Below the pieces are notes generated by a model. That model saw only the letters and a program-made list of their open reading frames with translations. It was not told where the DNA came from and did no database searches. Of a stretch of 64,000 nucleotides of DNA, positions 23,178 to 32,847 are shown in pieces; the stretch's first letter is position 1, and each line of letters opens with the position of its first letter. A program made the translations under genes and the position numbers. The DNA is from an uncultured Eubacterium sp. (GTDB lineage: Bacteria; Bacillota; Clostridia; Oscillospirales; Acutalibacteraceae). Where the stretch lies: NCBI GenBank assembly GCA_944380545.1, contig CALWHV010000003.1, forward strand, positions 1 to 64,000. The letters run 5' to 3'.

Positions 23178-25391
23178 ATGACACCGTTCAGAAAGATGTT
23201 CACCAAAAGAGCTAATATAATAGCGCTGGTGCTCGCCGTTCTGTTCGTCATAAATATCTTTCGCCTTTTTTATATCCAGATAGTCAAGGGCGAGGAGTAT
23301 TCGGACAAGGCGCAGAGCCAGCAGCTTTCAGACACGGAGATAGAGGCAGCGCGCGGCACGATCTACGATTCCCAGGGAAATATCCTTGCCCAGTCAGCAA
23401 CTGTTTGGGAGGTGTTCCTCGACCCCTCCAATATAACGGACGAAAACAGGCAGATGATTGTGGATTACCTTGCCGGCGTCTTTGAATATGACGAAGCCGA
23501 AAAGGCACAGCTGCTTGAGAAATCAAAGGCGGACAACAGATATCAGGCAGTCGAAAAGGATGTCGAAAACCGCCTCAAGGAGGATATAGCCGCATTCGTT
23601 TCGGAAAACAAGCTCTCGCTCTGCATCGGCTTTCACGAGGGCACGCGCCGCTACTACCCCTACGGCAAGCTCGCCTCAACCGTTATAGGCTTCACGGGCA
23701 GCGACAACCAGGGCCTCGCCGGCATTGAGTCGTATTATAACGAAGAGCTAACGGGCGTAAACGGCAGGGTCATAACCGCCAAGGACGCCAAATCAAATTC
23801 AATATCCCACGATTACGAAACCACCTATGACGCCCAGGACGGCTATTCGCTGACGCTCACGCTTAACACCACGATCCAGTATTACCTTGAAAAAGAGCTT
23901 GAGCGCACGCTCAACGAGTATTCTGCAAAGGGCTGCTACGGCGTTGTTATGGACTGCAACACCGGCGCGGTGCTTGCAATGGCTTCTCTGCCTAATTACG
24001 ACAGCAACGACCCTCACACGATAACCTACGATGTCTACAACAAGCAGCTCGACGAGATCGAGGACGAAACCGAAAAAGCGGAAAAGCAAAGCGAGTTCGT
24101 TCAGCGCCAGTGGAGAAATTTCATCGTTTCAGACACTTATGTGCCCGGCTCGGTATTCAAGACCTTTATGTCCGCCGCGGTGCTGGAGGAGGGCGTTGCA
24201 ACGCTTGACACCAAGTATAACTGCACGGGCGCAATAAAGGTGGATAAGCACATAATGCACTGCCATTACCACCCCGGCCACGGCACGCAAACGCTTACGC
24301 AGGGTCTTGAAAATTCCTGCAACCCGTTTTTCATAACCCTCGGCCAAAAGCTCGGCGTGGAGGGCTACTACAAATATTTCAGCGGCTTCGGCTTTACGGA
24401 AAAAACAGGAATAGATCTTCCCGGAGAAGCCGATTCGCAGTATTATGAAGAGGATGAATACGGAATAGTTGAGCTGTCCTCGGCGTCGTTCGGCCAGTCA
24501 AACAGCTTGACTCCCATTCAGGTGTGCACAGGGCTTTGCGCCATAGCAAACGGCGGCAAGCTGCTTACGCCCCATGTTGTTTCAGAGATTACGGACAGCA
24601 GCGGCAACACCGTTTCAAAGGCGCAGACGAATGTTGTGCGCCAGGTCATAAGCGAGGATACCGCGGATAAGGTCTGCTCTATGATGCAGTCGGTAGTCGA
24701 TAACGGCACGGGCAAAAACGGCTATGTTGCCGGCTACCGCGTCGGCGGCAAGACCGGCACCTCCACTAAGCTCGGCGAATCAAAGCCCGGCGAAAAGGAT
24801 AAGTACATCGTGTCCTTTGCCGCGATAGCTCCGGCGGACGACCCGCAGATAGCTATGCTCATCCTCTGTGACGAGCCTAATGTTGACCTCGGCGGCGGCG
24901 CGATATGCGCTCCGATAGCCGCAACAGTCATCGAGGAGGCTATGGCAGAGCTCGGCGTTGAGCCGGTCTACTCGGACGATGAAAAGAAGGAGCTTTCACA
25001 GTCGACTCCTTCGCTGATAGGAAAGGGCGTTTCACAGGCTCAGAGCGATGCAAAGGCCAAGGGACTCAAGGTAAAGACAGTCGGCGGCGGAGATAAGGTG
25101 CTCGACCAGTCGCCTGCCGCGGGTACTTCAATTCCCGCAGGCGGCACCGTCGTTATATATACTGACGATTCGCAGCGCACTAAGGTCAAGGTGCCGGATT
25201 TCACGGGACTTACCGTTGCTCAGGCAAACCGTGAAGCGGCTTCAAGCAATATCAATATAGAAATATCGGGAAATTCTGCCAACGATGCGCTCGTTGTGGC
25301 GTATAAGCAGAGCGAGGAGCCGGGCAAAGAGGTGGAGCAGGGCGCCGTTGTAACGGTCAGCTTCAAATCCACGCAGGCTGTTCTTGATTAG
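23178..25391 (+). CDS. Class B penicillin-binding protein with PASTA domains (FtsI/SpoVD type)
   Basis: Septal peptidoglycan transpeptidase, 737 residues. One N-terminal membrane helix (about 13-35), PBP dimerisation domain, transpeptidase domain with Ser325-Val-Phe-Lys328 (SxxK), Ser380-Cys-Asn (SxN) and Lys525-Thr-Gly (KTG), then two PASTA repeats (about 613-670 and 672-735). It occupies the ftsI/spoVD position of the dcw cluster; only one such gene is present, so it probably serves vegetative division, and PASTA repeats alone do not make it SpoVD. Ribosome binding site AAAGGCGGAAAG precedes the ATG. Confidence 0.93.
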   Translation: MTPFRKMFTKRANIIALVLAVLFVINIFRLFYIQIVKGEEYSDKAQSQQLSDTEIEAARGTIYDSQGNILAQSATVWEVFLDPSNITDENRQMIVDYLAGVFEYDEAEKAQLLEKSKADNRYQAVEKDVENRLKEDIAAFVSENKLSLCIGFHEGTRRYYPYGKLASTVIGFTGSDNQGLAGIESYYNEELTGVNGRVITAKDAKSNSISHDYETTYDAQDGYSLTLTLNTTIQYYLEKELERTLNEYSAKGCYGVVMDCNTGAVLAMASLPNYDSNDPHTITYDVYNKQLDEIEDETEKAEKQSEFVQRQWRNFIVSDTYVPGSVFKTFMSAAVLEEGVATLDTKYNCTGAIKVDKHIMHCHYHPGHGTQTLTQGLENSCNPFFITLGQKLGVEGYYKYFSGFGFTEKTGIDLPGEADSQYYEEDEYGIVELSSASFGQSNSLTPIQVCTGLCAIANGGKLLTPHVVSEITDSSGNTVSKAQTNVVRQVISEDTADKVCSMMQSVVDNGTGKNGYVAGYRVGGKTGTSTKLGESKPGEKDKYIVSFAAIAPADDPQIAMLILCDEPNVDLGGGAICAPIAATVIEEAMAELGVEPVYSDDEKKELSQSTPSLIGKGVSQAQSDAKAKGLKVKTVGGGDKVLDQSPAAGTSIPAGGTVVIYTDDSQRTKVKVPDFTGLTVAQANREAASSNINIEISGNSANDALVVAYKQSEEPGKEVEQGAVVTVSFKSTQAVLD

Positions 25392-25409
25392 CATAATGGG
25401 GGATTTAAA

Positions 25410-26852
25410 ATGAAATTATCACAGCTTCTGAAGGGCATCGAGGTATCAGGCGGATATAATGACGCGGAGATAACGGATGTAACTCAGGATTCACGCAACA
25501 TCACAAAGGGCTGCCTTTTCGTCTGCATAAAGGGCAATACCTTTGACGGCCATTCGGCAGCGGCGCAGGCGCTGCAAAAGGGAGCCGCCGCAGTGCTCGT
25601 TGAGCGCGACCTCGGGCTTGACGCCCAGGTGATAACGCCGAATACAAGAGCCGTTTATTCCGCCGTGTGCGCCAATTTCTTCGGCAGACCGGCAGAAAGG
25701 CTGCGCCTTGTGGGCATAACCGGCACTAACGGAAAAACCACCACGGCGTTTCTCATAAAGCAGATTCTCGATTCGCTCGGCAAAAAAACCGGCCTTATCG
25801 GCACCGTTCAGAATATGGTCGGCAGCGAGGTATATCCCGCAAAATTCACCACTCCCGACCCTTATGAGCTTCAAAGCCTGTTCGCGCTTATGGTAAAAGC
25901 CGGCTGCGAGTTCTGCGTAATGGAGGTCTCCTCCCAGGCGCTCGCACAGGGCAGGGTAAACGGCATTGAATTCGAGGTCGGCGCGTTTACGAATCTCACG
26001 CAGGATCATCTTGATTATCATAAAACCTTTGAAAACTATTTCGCCGCAAAAAGGCTGCTGTTTGAAAGCTGCCGCACGGCTGTCACCAATGCCGACGATC
26101 CGCACGGACTTGCCATAACAAATGGCCTTGCCTGCAAAACCGTCTCTTATGCGGTCAATACGAATAATGCTGATTTCGTGGCAAAGAATGTCAGATTCAA
26201 AACCACCGGCGTAGATTACGACCTTGTGTGCGATGATATCGCCAGAGTCCGCTGCCCGATCCCCGGCAGGTTCTCCGTCTATAATTCGCTTTGCGCCGCC
26301 GCCGTATGCGTAACGCTCGGCTTTGAGCTTCATTCGGTCATCGCGTCGCTTGAAACTTCGCACGGCGTCAAGGGCAGAATAGAGGTCGTTCCCACGCCCG
26401 GCACGGATTATACGGTGATAATAGACTACGCCCACTCGCCTGACGGTCTTGATAATATAATCTCCTCGCTCAGAGAGATTGCGACCGGCAGAATAGTAAC
26501 CGTTTTCGGCTGCGGGGGCGACAGGGATAAAACAAAACGCCCCAAGATGGGCAAGATAGCGGCGGAGCTTTCAGACTACTGCGTCGTCACCTCTGATAAT
26601 CCCAGAAGCGAAGACCCATCGGCCATCATAAACGATATACTTGAAGGTATGAAAGGCGTTTCAACTCCGTTCACTGTTGTTGAAAACAGAAAGGAAGCCA
26701 TCCGCTTCGCAATGGAAAACGCAAAGAAAAACGATATCATCCTCCTTGCCGGCAAGGGTCACGAGACCTATCAGATACTTCCCACCGGCACTATCCATTT
26801 TGACGAACGCGAGGCAGTTCGTGATATACTCGGTGATATAAGCAAAAAATAA
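25410..26852 (+). CDS. murE: UDP-MurNAc-tripeptide synthetase MurE (meso-DAP type)
   Basis: Cytoplasmic Mur ligase, 480 residues. ATP-binding GITGTNGKTTTAFLIKQIL (about 104-122), central YAHSPDGLDNII, and DNPRSEDP beginning at Asp396: DNPR is the meso-diaminopimelate selectivity motif (L-Lys enzymes have other residues there). The third residue of the stem peptide is therefore predicted to be meso-DAP. ATG preceded by GGGGGA. It is followed 25 bases later by mraY; murF, normally next, is missing. Confidence 0.95.
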   Translation: MKLSQLLKGIEVSGGYNDAEITDVTQDSRNITKGCLFVCIKGNTFDGHSAAAQALQKGAAAVLVERDLGLDAQVITPNTRAVYSAVCANFFGRPAERLRLVGITGTNGKTTTAFLIKQILDSLGKKTGLIGTVQNMVGSEVYPAKFTTPDPYELQSLFALMVKAGCEFCVMEVSSQALAQGRVNGIEFEVGAFTNLTQDHLDYHKTFENYFAAKRLLFESCRTAVTNADDPHGLAITNGLACKTVSYAVNTNNADFVAKNVRFKTTGVDYDLVCDDIARVRCPIPGRFSVYNSLCAAAVCVTLGFELHSVIASLETSHGVKGRIEVVPTPGTDYTVIIDYAHSPDGLDNIISSLREIATGRIVTVFGCGGDRDKTKRPKMGKIAAELSDYCVVTSDNPRSEDPSAIINDILEGMKGVSTPFTVVENRKEAIRFAMENAKKNDIILLAGKGHETYQILPTGTIHFDEREAVRDILGDISKK

Positions 26853-26877
26853 GGAATAATAAAAGGTGGTGCACCAA

Positions 26878-27927
26878 ATGAATATGACGGCCGCATCCGT
26901 TATCTCGGCGGTAACAGGCTTTGCCGTAACAGCCGCTCTCGGATTCATAGTTATACCCTGGCTCCATAAGCTCAAATTCGGGCAAACTATCCTCGATATA
27001 GGTCCTAAATGGCATAAAAAGAAGCAGGGCACGCCGAATATGGGCGGAATTATGTTCATTGCCGGCATTGCAGCCGCTTTCGCAGTCGGCGCGGTTATTT
27101 TTACTTCCCTCGGCGGAGAGCTTGAAACGGATTATTCCGCTCTGCTTCAGGGGCGCGAGCTCGTTTTGCTGCTCGGCGGGCTGTTTCTTGCCCTCGGCTG
27201 CGGGCTCGTTGGCTTTGCGGATGATTTCGTAAAGATAAAGCTCAAAAGAAACGAGGGGCTCAATCCACGCCAAAAGACCCTCGGTCAGCTCGTAATGGTC
27301 ATCGCCTATGTTGCAACGCTGTGGATCTCAAAAAACACGGTCTGGTATTTTCCGTTTATCGGCACCGTTGATTTTTCCAAAAACTTCTTTACCGGCATAG
27401 TTTTCTGGGCGCTCAGCGTGGTCATCATATACGGCTGCGTAAACAGCGTCAATCTTACGGACGGCATAGACGGCCTTTGCTCAGGCGTCACGGTAACCGT
27501 TGCAGCCGCGTTTTGCGTTATCGCTTTTATAACCGATTTTGCTGGGCTCGGCATACTTGCCGCGTCGCTTCTCGGCGCAATGCTCGGCTTTCTCTGCTGG
27601 AACCGCAATCCGGCAAAAGTCTTTATGGGCGACACCGGCTCGCTCTTCCTCGGCGGTCTTGTTGCCGCGCTCGGCTATGTAATCAAGTGCCCGTTCCTCC
27701 TGCTTCCGATAGGCGTTATTTATGTCTGCGAAACCTTGAGCGATATTATTCAGATAGGCTATTTCAAAATAACGCACGGCAAGCGCGTGTTCAAAATGGC
27801 GCCCATCCACCACCATTTTGAGATGTGCGGTTGGAACGAGAAAAAAATATGCGTCGTTTTCTGCACCGTCAATATCATCGGCTGCGCAGCCGGCGTTCTC
27901 ATTTATGTTTTAGGCGCCGCTGCCTGA
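26878..27927 (+). CDS. mraY: Phospho-MurNAc-pentapeptide translocase MraY
   Basis: Membrane enzyme making lipid I from UDP-MurNAc-pentapeptide and undecaprenyl phosphate, 349 residues, about 10 transmembrane helices. Motifs: KKQGTPNMGGIMF (about 43-55), GFADDFVKIKLKRNEGL with the DD pair, NLTDGIDGLCSG, GDTGSLFLGGL, and APIHHHFEMCGWNE. The ATG at 26878, 8 bases after GGTGG, is preferred over the GTG at 26866, which overlaps that site. Confidence 0.95.
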   Translation: MNMTAASVISAVTGFAVTAALGFIVIPWLHKLKFGQTILDIGPKWHKKKQGTPNMGGIMFIAGIAAAFAVGAVIFTSLGGELETDYSALLQGRELVLLLGGLFLALGCGLVGFADDFVKIKLKRNEGLNPRQKTLGQLVMVIAYVATLWISKNTVWYFPFIGTVDFSKNFFTGIVFWALSVVIIYGCVNSVNLTDGIDGLCSGVTVTVAAAFCVIAFITDFAGLGILAASLLGAMLGFLCWNRNPAKVFMGDTGSLFLGGLVAALGYVIKCPFLLLPIGVIYVCETLSDIIQIGYFKITHGKRVFKMAPIHHHFEMCGWNEKKICVVFCTVNIIGCAAGVLIYVLGAAA

Positions 27928-27962
27928 GATAAGCAATCATTTTTCAGGAAAGGATAAGAGCA

Positions 27963-29249
27963 ATGCAGGATAATCTTCCCCCTCCCGTAAGGTACAACGA
28001 ACCCGCAAAGGGCGTTTCCGGCGAAAAGCGCAGGGCTTATAAGCCGGGCTCAAAAATACTTCGCCCGCAAAAGGGCAGGGGCTTTGCAAGCTTAAAAAGC
28101 GATATCTTCGTTACGGGCGCGTTCGATGTTCCTTTCTTTGCGCTCACTCTGATAATCCTTGCCATAGGTCTTGTAATGCTCTTTTCCGCCTCGTATCCGT
28201 ATTCTTATTTTGAATCGGGCAATTCGTACCACTATTTTTCGCGTCAGCTTATTTTTGCCGTGGCGGGCGTTGCGGCTATGCTGATAATATCAAAGCTCAA
28301 CTATAAGATATTCAAGGCGGCTATGCCCGCGCTTCTCGGCATAACGCTTATTCTTCTTGTAATAGTGCTCTTTCATCACACAAGCATCTCCTCAGAGGAG
28401 GGCGAGGCGTTCAGGCGGTATATCCCCGTCGGCAGCCTCTTCACTTTTCAGCCGTCAGATATAGCAAAATTCACTCTCATAGTAACGCTTGCGGCGTATA
28501 TAAGCGCGTTTGCGCCCAAAATGCACACCTTTAAGTTCGGCATATTGATACCCGCCGCCGTTATCGCGGTTTTCTGCATATTGATCCTGCTTGAAAACCA
28601 CCTTTCGGGCACGATAATCGTAGGCGTTATCGGCATATCGCTGATGTTTGCCGGCGGCTCGGATAAAAAGCTTTTCATAATCGGTATCGCACTCGTCGCT
28701 GCCGCCGCGTTTCTCGTTTTCCAGTTTCCGCAGATAATGCCCGAATATGTGCAGGAAAAGCTCAAGGCGTTCACGGATAAAAGCTACGAGCCGCTGGACG
28801 CGCGCTGGCAGACCAACAATTCGCTTTACGCCATCGGTTCGGGCGGCTTTTTCGGCCTCGGCCTCGGAAATTCAAAGCAGAAATATCTCTATGTATCCGA
28901 GCCACAAAACGATTTTATATTTTCCATCGTGTGCGAGGAGCTGGGCTTTTTCGGCGCAACGGTGATAATCCTGCTCTTTGTGGCGCTTATCGTTCGCGCC
29001 TTCAAGATTGCGCTCAAGATAAACGACCGCTTTGCTTCGCTTGTCGTTATCGGCATCGCAACGCAGCTCGGCGTTCAGGTCGCGCTGAATATTCTTGTAA
29101 TAACAGATTCAATCCCCAATACGGGTATTTCGCTTCCGTTTTTCAGCTACGGCGGCACGGCTTTGATGATGCTGCTTGCCGAAATGGGCGTAGTGCTCGG
29201 CATATCGCGCAAGGCAAATCAGAAAAAAGCGGATGCACAAAGCATTTAG
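27963..29249 (+). CDS. ftsW: FtsW, septal peptidoglycan glycosyltransferase (SEDS)
   Basis: SEDS-family polymerase working with the class B PBP at the septum, 428 residues. A 50-residue basic cytoplasmic tail precedes about ten membrane helices. Motifs: VMLFSASYPYSY, LENHLSGTIIV, the loop ARWQTNNSLYAIGSGGFFGLGLGNSKQK, QNDFIFSIVCEELGF and ITDSIPNTGISLPFFSYGGT. dcw location supports FtsW over RodA. AGGAAAGGA precedes the ATG. murD, which usually sits before ftsW, is missing. Confidence 0.93.
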   Translation: MQDNLPPPVRYNEPAKGVSGEKRRAYKPGSKILRPQKGRGFASLKSDIFVTGAFDVPFFALTLIILAIGLVMLFSASYPYSYFESGNSYHYFSRQLIFAVAGVAAMLIISKLNYKIFKAAMPALLGITLILLVIVLFHHTSISSEEGEAFRRYIPVGSLFTFQPSDIAKFTLIVTLAAYISAFAPKMHTFKFGILIPAAVIAVFCILILLENHLSGTIIVGVIGISLMFAGGSDKKLFIIGIALVAAAAFLVFQFPQIMPEYVQEKLKAFTDKSYEPLDARWQTNNSLYAIGSGGFFGLGLGNSKQKYLYVSEPQNDFIFSIVCEELGFFGATVIILLFVALIVRAFKIALKINDRFASLVVIGIATQLGVQVALNILVITDSIPNTGISLPFFSYGGTALMMLLAEMGVVLGISRKANQKKADAQSI

Positions 29250-29261
29250 GCAGGTGTTTTT

Positions 29262-30383
29262 ATGAATATCCTTTTTGCTGCCGGCGGCACGGCAGGTCAT
29301 ATCAATCCCGCGCTCGCCGCGGCATCGTATATCAGAGAGAATTATCCGTCCTCTAAAATTCTTTTTGTCGGCACGGCGGATCATATGGAGTCGCGCCTTG
29401 TGCCGAATGCCGGCTTTGAGCTCAAAACGATAGATATTTCGGGCTTCAGGCGTTCGTTTTCGCCGTCTGCGGTCGTTCACAATGTAAAAACCGTCGCAAA
29501 AATATTCCGCTCCAAGGCCCAGAGCAAGGCGATAATCCGCGAATTTGAGCCCGATGTCTGCGTGGGCTTCGGCGGCTATGTTTCCGGACCGGTTCTTGAT
29601 GAAGCGCACGAGCTCGGCATTCCTATCTGCATCCACGAGCAGAATGCGTTTCCTGGCGTAACAAACAAGGCGCTGGCTAAAAAAGCACAGGCAGTTATGC
29701 TCACTGTTGAGGACGCCGCTTCAAGGCTTGAAGCATCCGTTTCTCCCGTAATAACCGGGCTTCCCGTAAGGGGTGAGCTTCTGCGCGCAGACAGAGAGGC
29801 GTGCCGCAAAAAGCTCGGTCTCGATTCCAAGCCGCTGATTCTTTCCTTCGGCGGCTCTCTCGGAGCAGAGCCGATAAACGAGGCTATGTTTGATATACTT
29901 TGCCAAAGCGCGGAAAGCGGCAGGTACCATCATATCCATTCGGTCGGCACAAACGGCGGCGCGTTTCTTGAAAGATTTGAAAAGGCCGGCTTTAAAAACG
30001 GCGTTAAAGGCACTGTTGAGGTAAGAAAATATATAGACGATATGGATGTCTGTATGGCGGCGGCGGATATAGTTATATGCCGCGCAGGCGCATCCACGCT
30101 TGCGGAGATAGAGGCGCTCGGAAAGGCGTCCATCCTTATCCCCAGCCCCTATGTTGCGGAAAATCATCAATATCACAACGCTATGGCTCTCGTTAAGCGA
30201 AACGCAGCCAGGATAGTTGAGGAAAGGGAGCTGACGGCTCAGCGACTCAGCGAGGTTGCAGATGAGATGCTCTCTAATCGGGACGAACTTAAACAGATAG
30301 GAGAAAACGCCGCGGCTATGTCAGTCCGCGATTCAGTCAAAAAGATAGCACAGGTAATAGTTTCGCTTGCCGCATCAGAATAA
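29262..30383 (+). CDS. murG: UDP-GlcNAc transferase MurG
   Basis: Peripheral membrane GT28 glycosyltransferase converting lipid I to lipid II, 373 residues. N-terminal AAGGTAGHINPALA (6-19) with the glycine loop; FGGYVSGP (about 105-112), HEQNAFPG; C-terminal CRAGASTLAEIEALGKASILIP and AENHQYHNA binding UDP-GlcNAc. AGGCAGGTG lies before the ATG, 12 bases after ftsW. Confidence 0.97.
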   Translation: MNILFAAGGTAGHINPALAAASYIRENYPSSKILFVGTADHMESRLVPNAGFELKTIDISGFRRSFSPSAVVHNVKTVAKIFRSKAQSKAIIREFEPDVCVGFGGYVSGPVLDEAHELGIPICIHEQNAFPGVTNKALAKKAQAVMLTVEDAASRLEASVSPVITGLPVRGELLRADREACRKKLGLDSKPLILSFGGSLGAEPINEAMFDILCQSAESGRYHHIHSVGTNGGAFLERFEKAGFKNGVKGTVEVRKYIDDMDVCMAAADIVICRAGASTLAEIEALGKASILIPSPYVAENHQYHNAMALVKRNAARIVEERELTAQRLSEVADEMLSNRDELKQIGENAAAMSVRDSVKKIAQVIVSLAASE

Positions 30384-30407
30384 TTTACGGCAGCTAAAAA
30401 GCGTTAT

Positions 30408-30436
30408 ATGACAAACGGTCTTCACCTGCATAGAAT
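30408..30436 (+). promoter_or_regulatory. Internal promoter before murA
   Basis: ATGACA (30408-30413), 17-base spacer, TAGAAT (30431-30436), each one base from consensus, in the 82-base gap between murG and murA. Confidence 0.55.
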
Positions 30437-30465
30437 AAAAAAGAAAACGCAGGCAGGTGGATGAT

Positions 30466-31725
30466 TTGGAAAAATTTGAAATAAAAGGCGGCGAGCCGCT
30501 CGGCGGCAGGATCTCCGTTCACGGCTCAAAAAACGCCGTGCTGCCGATAATGGCGGCAACGCTTCTAATCCGCGGCGAAACCGTGCTACATAATGTTCCG
30601 GCTCTTTCGGATGTTGAGGCGTCCGCGCAGATACTGCGCCATCTCGGCGCAGTTGTCAAAAGAGACGGCAGCACGCTCTCTATAAACACGCGCGATATAG
30701 TTAATAACGATATTCCCGAAGAAATGATGCGCGAAATGCGCTCGTCAATAATTTTTCTCGGCTCGCTCGTCACCCGCTGCAGGGAGGCGTTTCTGTGCCC
30801 GCCCGGCGGCTGTGACATCGGCGTTCGGCCGATAGACCTTCATATCTCATCGCTCAAAAAGCTCGGCGTGCAGATAACGGAAAACGGCAGCTGCATCCAC
30901 TGCTTGGCGCAAAGGCTTACCGGTTCAAAGATATTTCTTTCCTTTCCCAGCGTGGGCGCAACGGAGAACATAATGATAGCTTCCGTTCTTGCAAGGGGCA
31001 AAACCGTTATCATAAACGCTGCAAGAGAGCCGGAGATAAGCGATCTTGCAACTTTTCTGAACTCCTGCGGCGCAAGGATATTCGGAGCGGGGGAGAGCAC
31101 GGTCGAGATAGAGGGCGTCGATGAGCTTTACCCGAACGCCCACACCGTTATACCCGACAGGATCGTTGCCGCAACATATATGTGCGCGGCGTCCGTCGCG
31201 GCGGATGAGCTGATAATAGACGATATACGACCGGCGCATCTTTCTCCCGTAATACCGGTCTTTGCCGAGATGGGCTGCCGTATTTATCTTTCAGGCAGCA
31301 GCCTAAAGCTCGTATCTCCGTCGAGGCTCAAAAGGGTCAAAAGCATAAAGACCCTGCCTTATCCCGGCTTTCCAACCGATTGCCAAAGCATCGTTATGGC
31401 GTGCCTTTCGCTTGCGCGCGGCACCTCAACCGTGATTGAATCGGTCTTTGATTCACGATATAAGCACATAAGCGAGCTTCGCCGCTTCGGCGCGGATATA
31501 ACTGTCAACGACCGCGTCGCCGTCGTAAGCGGAGTAAAGGAGCTGTACGGCGCAAATGTGTATTCAACGGATCTGCGCGGCGGCGCTGCGCTCGTAACGG
31601 CTGCGCTTGCCGCAAAGGGCGTTTCAACCGTCGGCGGGCTTGAGCATATAGACAGGGGTTATGAAGCCCTTGAGAATAATCTGAAAAAAATAGGAGCGTC
31701 AATAGAGCGTAAAAATTATGAGTGA
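30466..31725 (+). CDS. murA: UDP-GlcNAc 1-carboxyvinyltransferase MurA
   Basis: First committed step of peptidoglycan synthesis (PEP transfer to UDP-GlcNAc), 419 residues. HGSKNAVLPIMAA near the start, active Cys116 in PPGGCDIGVRPIDLH, then FPTDCQSIVMACLSLARG. Cys at the fosfomycin-reactive position predicts fosfomycin sensitivity of the enzyme. Start: TTG at 30466 gives MEKFEIKGGEPL, matching the family, with AGGTGG 5 bases upstream; the in-frame GTG at 30457 falls inside that site. It overlaps ftsQ by 8 bases. Confidence 0.95.
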   Translation: MEKFEIKGGEPLGGRISVHGSKNAVLPIMAATLLIRGETVLHNVPALSDVEASAQILRHLGAVVKRDGSTLSINTRDIVNNDIPEEMMREMRSSIIFLGSLVTRCREAFLCPPGGCDIGVRPIDLHISSLKKLGVQITENGSCIHCLAQRLTGSKIFLSFPSVGATENIMIASVLARGKTVIINAAREPEISDLATFLNSCGARIFGAGESTVEIEGVDELYPNAHTVIPDRIVAATYMCAASVAADELIIDDIRPAHLSPVIPVFAEMGCRIYLSGSSLKLVSPSRLKRVKSIKTLPYPGFPTDCQSIVMACLSLARGTSTVIESVFDSRYKHISELRRFGADITVNDRVAVVSGVKELYGANVYSTDLRGGAALVTAALAAKGVSTVGGLEHIDRGYEALENNLKKIGASIERKNYE

Positions 31726-32620
31726 TAAGAATAATAAAAGGAAGCAGCGCGCTGTTTCCGAAAAAAGCAGAAGCTCGCAGGCACGGCTCGACGACCTTGA
31801 GCCTCCAAAGATATACAGGCAGGATCAGGTTTCAAGCCGTCAAACAAAAACGCAAACAAGGAGGCGGCAAAATAAAAAACGCCGCCTAAAAAACAGCGTG
31901 CGCAGGGCGCTGATAATCGCCGCCTTTGCAGTCGCCCTTGCAGCGGCGGGCACGGCGGTATGTATCACTGCGTTTTGCAAGGTGGAAACGGTCACGGCGG
32001 CCGGAAGCGAGATGTATTCACAGCAGCAGATAGTAGACGCCTCCGGCATAAGCAGCGCAGTGAATCTCGTGCTGCTCGATAAGGAGGAGACGGCTGCAAA
32101 AATAGAGCGCAGCCTTCCTTATATAGGCAGCGTTGATATAAAAAAGGTTTTCCCAAACACCGTAGAGATAACCGCACAGGATACAAGAGCAGCCTATTCG
32201 GTAGAGAATACGGACGGCACATATACTCTTCTTGCCCCCGATTTCAAGGTGCTTGAGGGCGCGTCGGCGCAGAATCCGGCAGATACCGTAATAATTTCCA
32301 ACGCTCAGATCAAGAGCGCCCAAAACGGCTTGCAGGCGGAATTTGCTGATAAGGCGCAGCAGGAAAGGCTTTCCGCCATCGCAAAGGCTATCGAAAACGC
32401 TAATATGACTCAGGCAACGGAGCTTTACTCCAAATCCGTCAATGAAAACTATGTCGTCTATATGGGCAGAATAACCTTTAAGCTCGGCACGGTAGATAAT
32501 ATAGATGAAAAAATACTTCGCGGCCTCGCGTCCTGCGAAAGGATAGACGAGAGCGGCTCGAATATAAGCGGAACGCTTGATCTGACTGTTGACAAGCAAT
32601 CTTACTTTACAGCCGAATAA
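31718..32620 (+). CDS. ftsQ: Cell division protein FtsQ/DivIB
   Basis: Bitopic divisome protein, 300 residues. A strongly basic cytoplasmic tail (1-63) precedes one membrane helix (about 64-87), a POTRA domain (FCKVETVTAAGSEMYSQQQIVDAS onward) and an FtsQ/DivIB beta domain. It links FtsL/DivIC to the septal synthase. Start ATG overlaps the murA stop by 8 bases. This is the standard place just before ftsZ. Confidence 0.88.
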   Translation: MSDKNNKRKQRAVSEKSRSSQARLDDLEPPKIYRQDQVSSRQTKTQTRRRQNKKRRLKNSVRRALIIAAFAVALAAAGTAVCITAFCKVETVTAAGSEMYSQQQIVDASGISSAVNLVLLDKEETAAKIERSLPYIGSVDIKKVFPNTVEITAQDTRAAYSVENTDGTYTLLAPDFKVLEGASAQNPADTVIISNAQIKSAQNGLQAEFADKAQQERLSAIAKAIENANMTQATELYSKSVNENYVVYMGRITFKLGTVDNIDEKILRGLASCERIDESGSNISGTLDLTVDKQSYFTAE

Positions 32621-32632
32621 GATTACAAAATG

Positions 32633-32653
32633 TGTAAAGCAAAACACTTTACA
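32633..32653. repeat. Inverted repeat TGTAAAG-N7-CTTTACA
   Basis: 7-bp arms 32633-32639 and 32647-32653 in the ftsQ-ftsZ gap, 13 bases after the ftsQ stop. Same arms as at 11383 and 34161. No T-run follows, so it is not a standard terminator. Confidence 0.55.
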
Positions 32654-32764
32654 AATGTTAACAATTTTCCTGCTTCGTTTCTGAAATTAGATATATTGCA
32701 CAAAGAATAAATGTGCTTCATTATAAACTTTGAAAAAAATTTCTTTCAAATGTTAAAAAAAGTA

Positions 32765-32793
32765 TTGCAAAATGATTACAACATTGTTACAAT
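32765..32793 (+). promoter_or_regulatory. Promoter of ftsZ
   Basis: TTGCAA (32765-32770), 17-base spacer, TACAAT (32788-32793). The 227-base ftsQ-ftsZ gap is AT-rich and otherwise holds only the upstream palindrome, so ftsZ probably has independent expression. Confidence 0.65.
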
Positions 32794-32847
32794 AGGTAAG
32801 TACAGACCGTTAAAAGTCTAACTAAATACATAAGGAGTAAATAAAAG

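Noticed and set aside
25491-26435. 314-codon open frame antisense to murE
   Set aside because: It is a shadow of murE in a GC-balanced region; it has no start context and no recognisable domain, while MurE motifs are complete.
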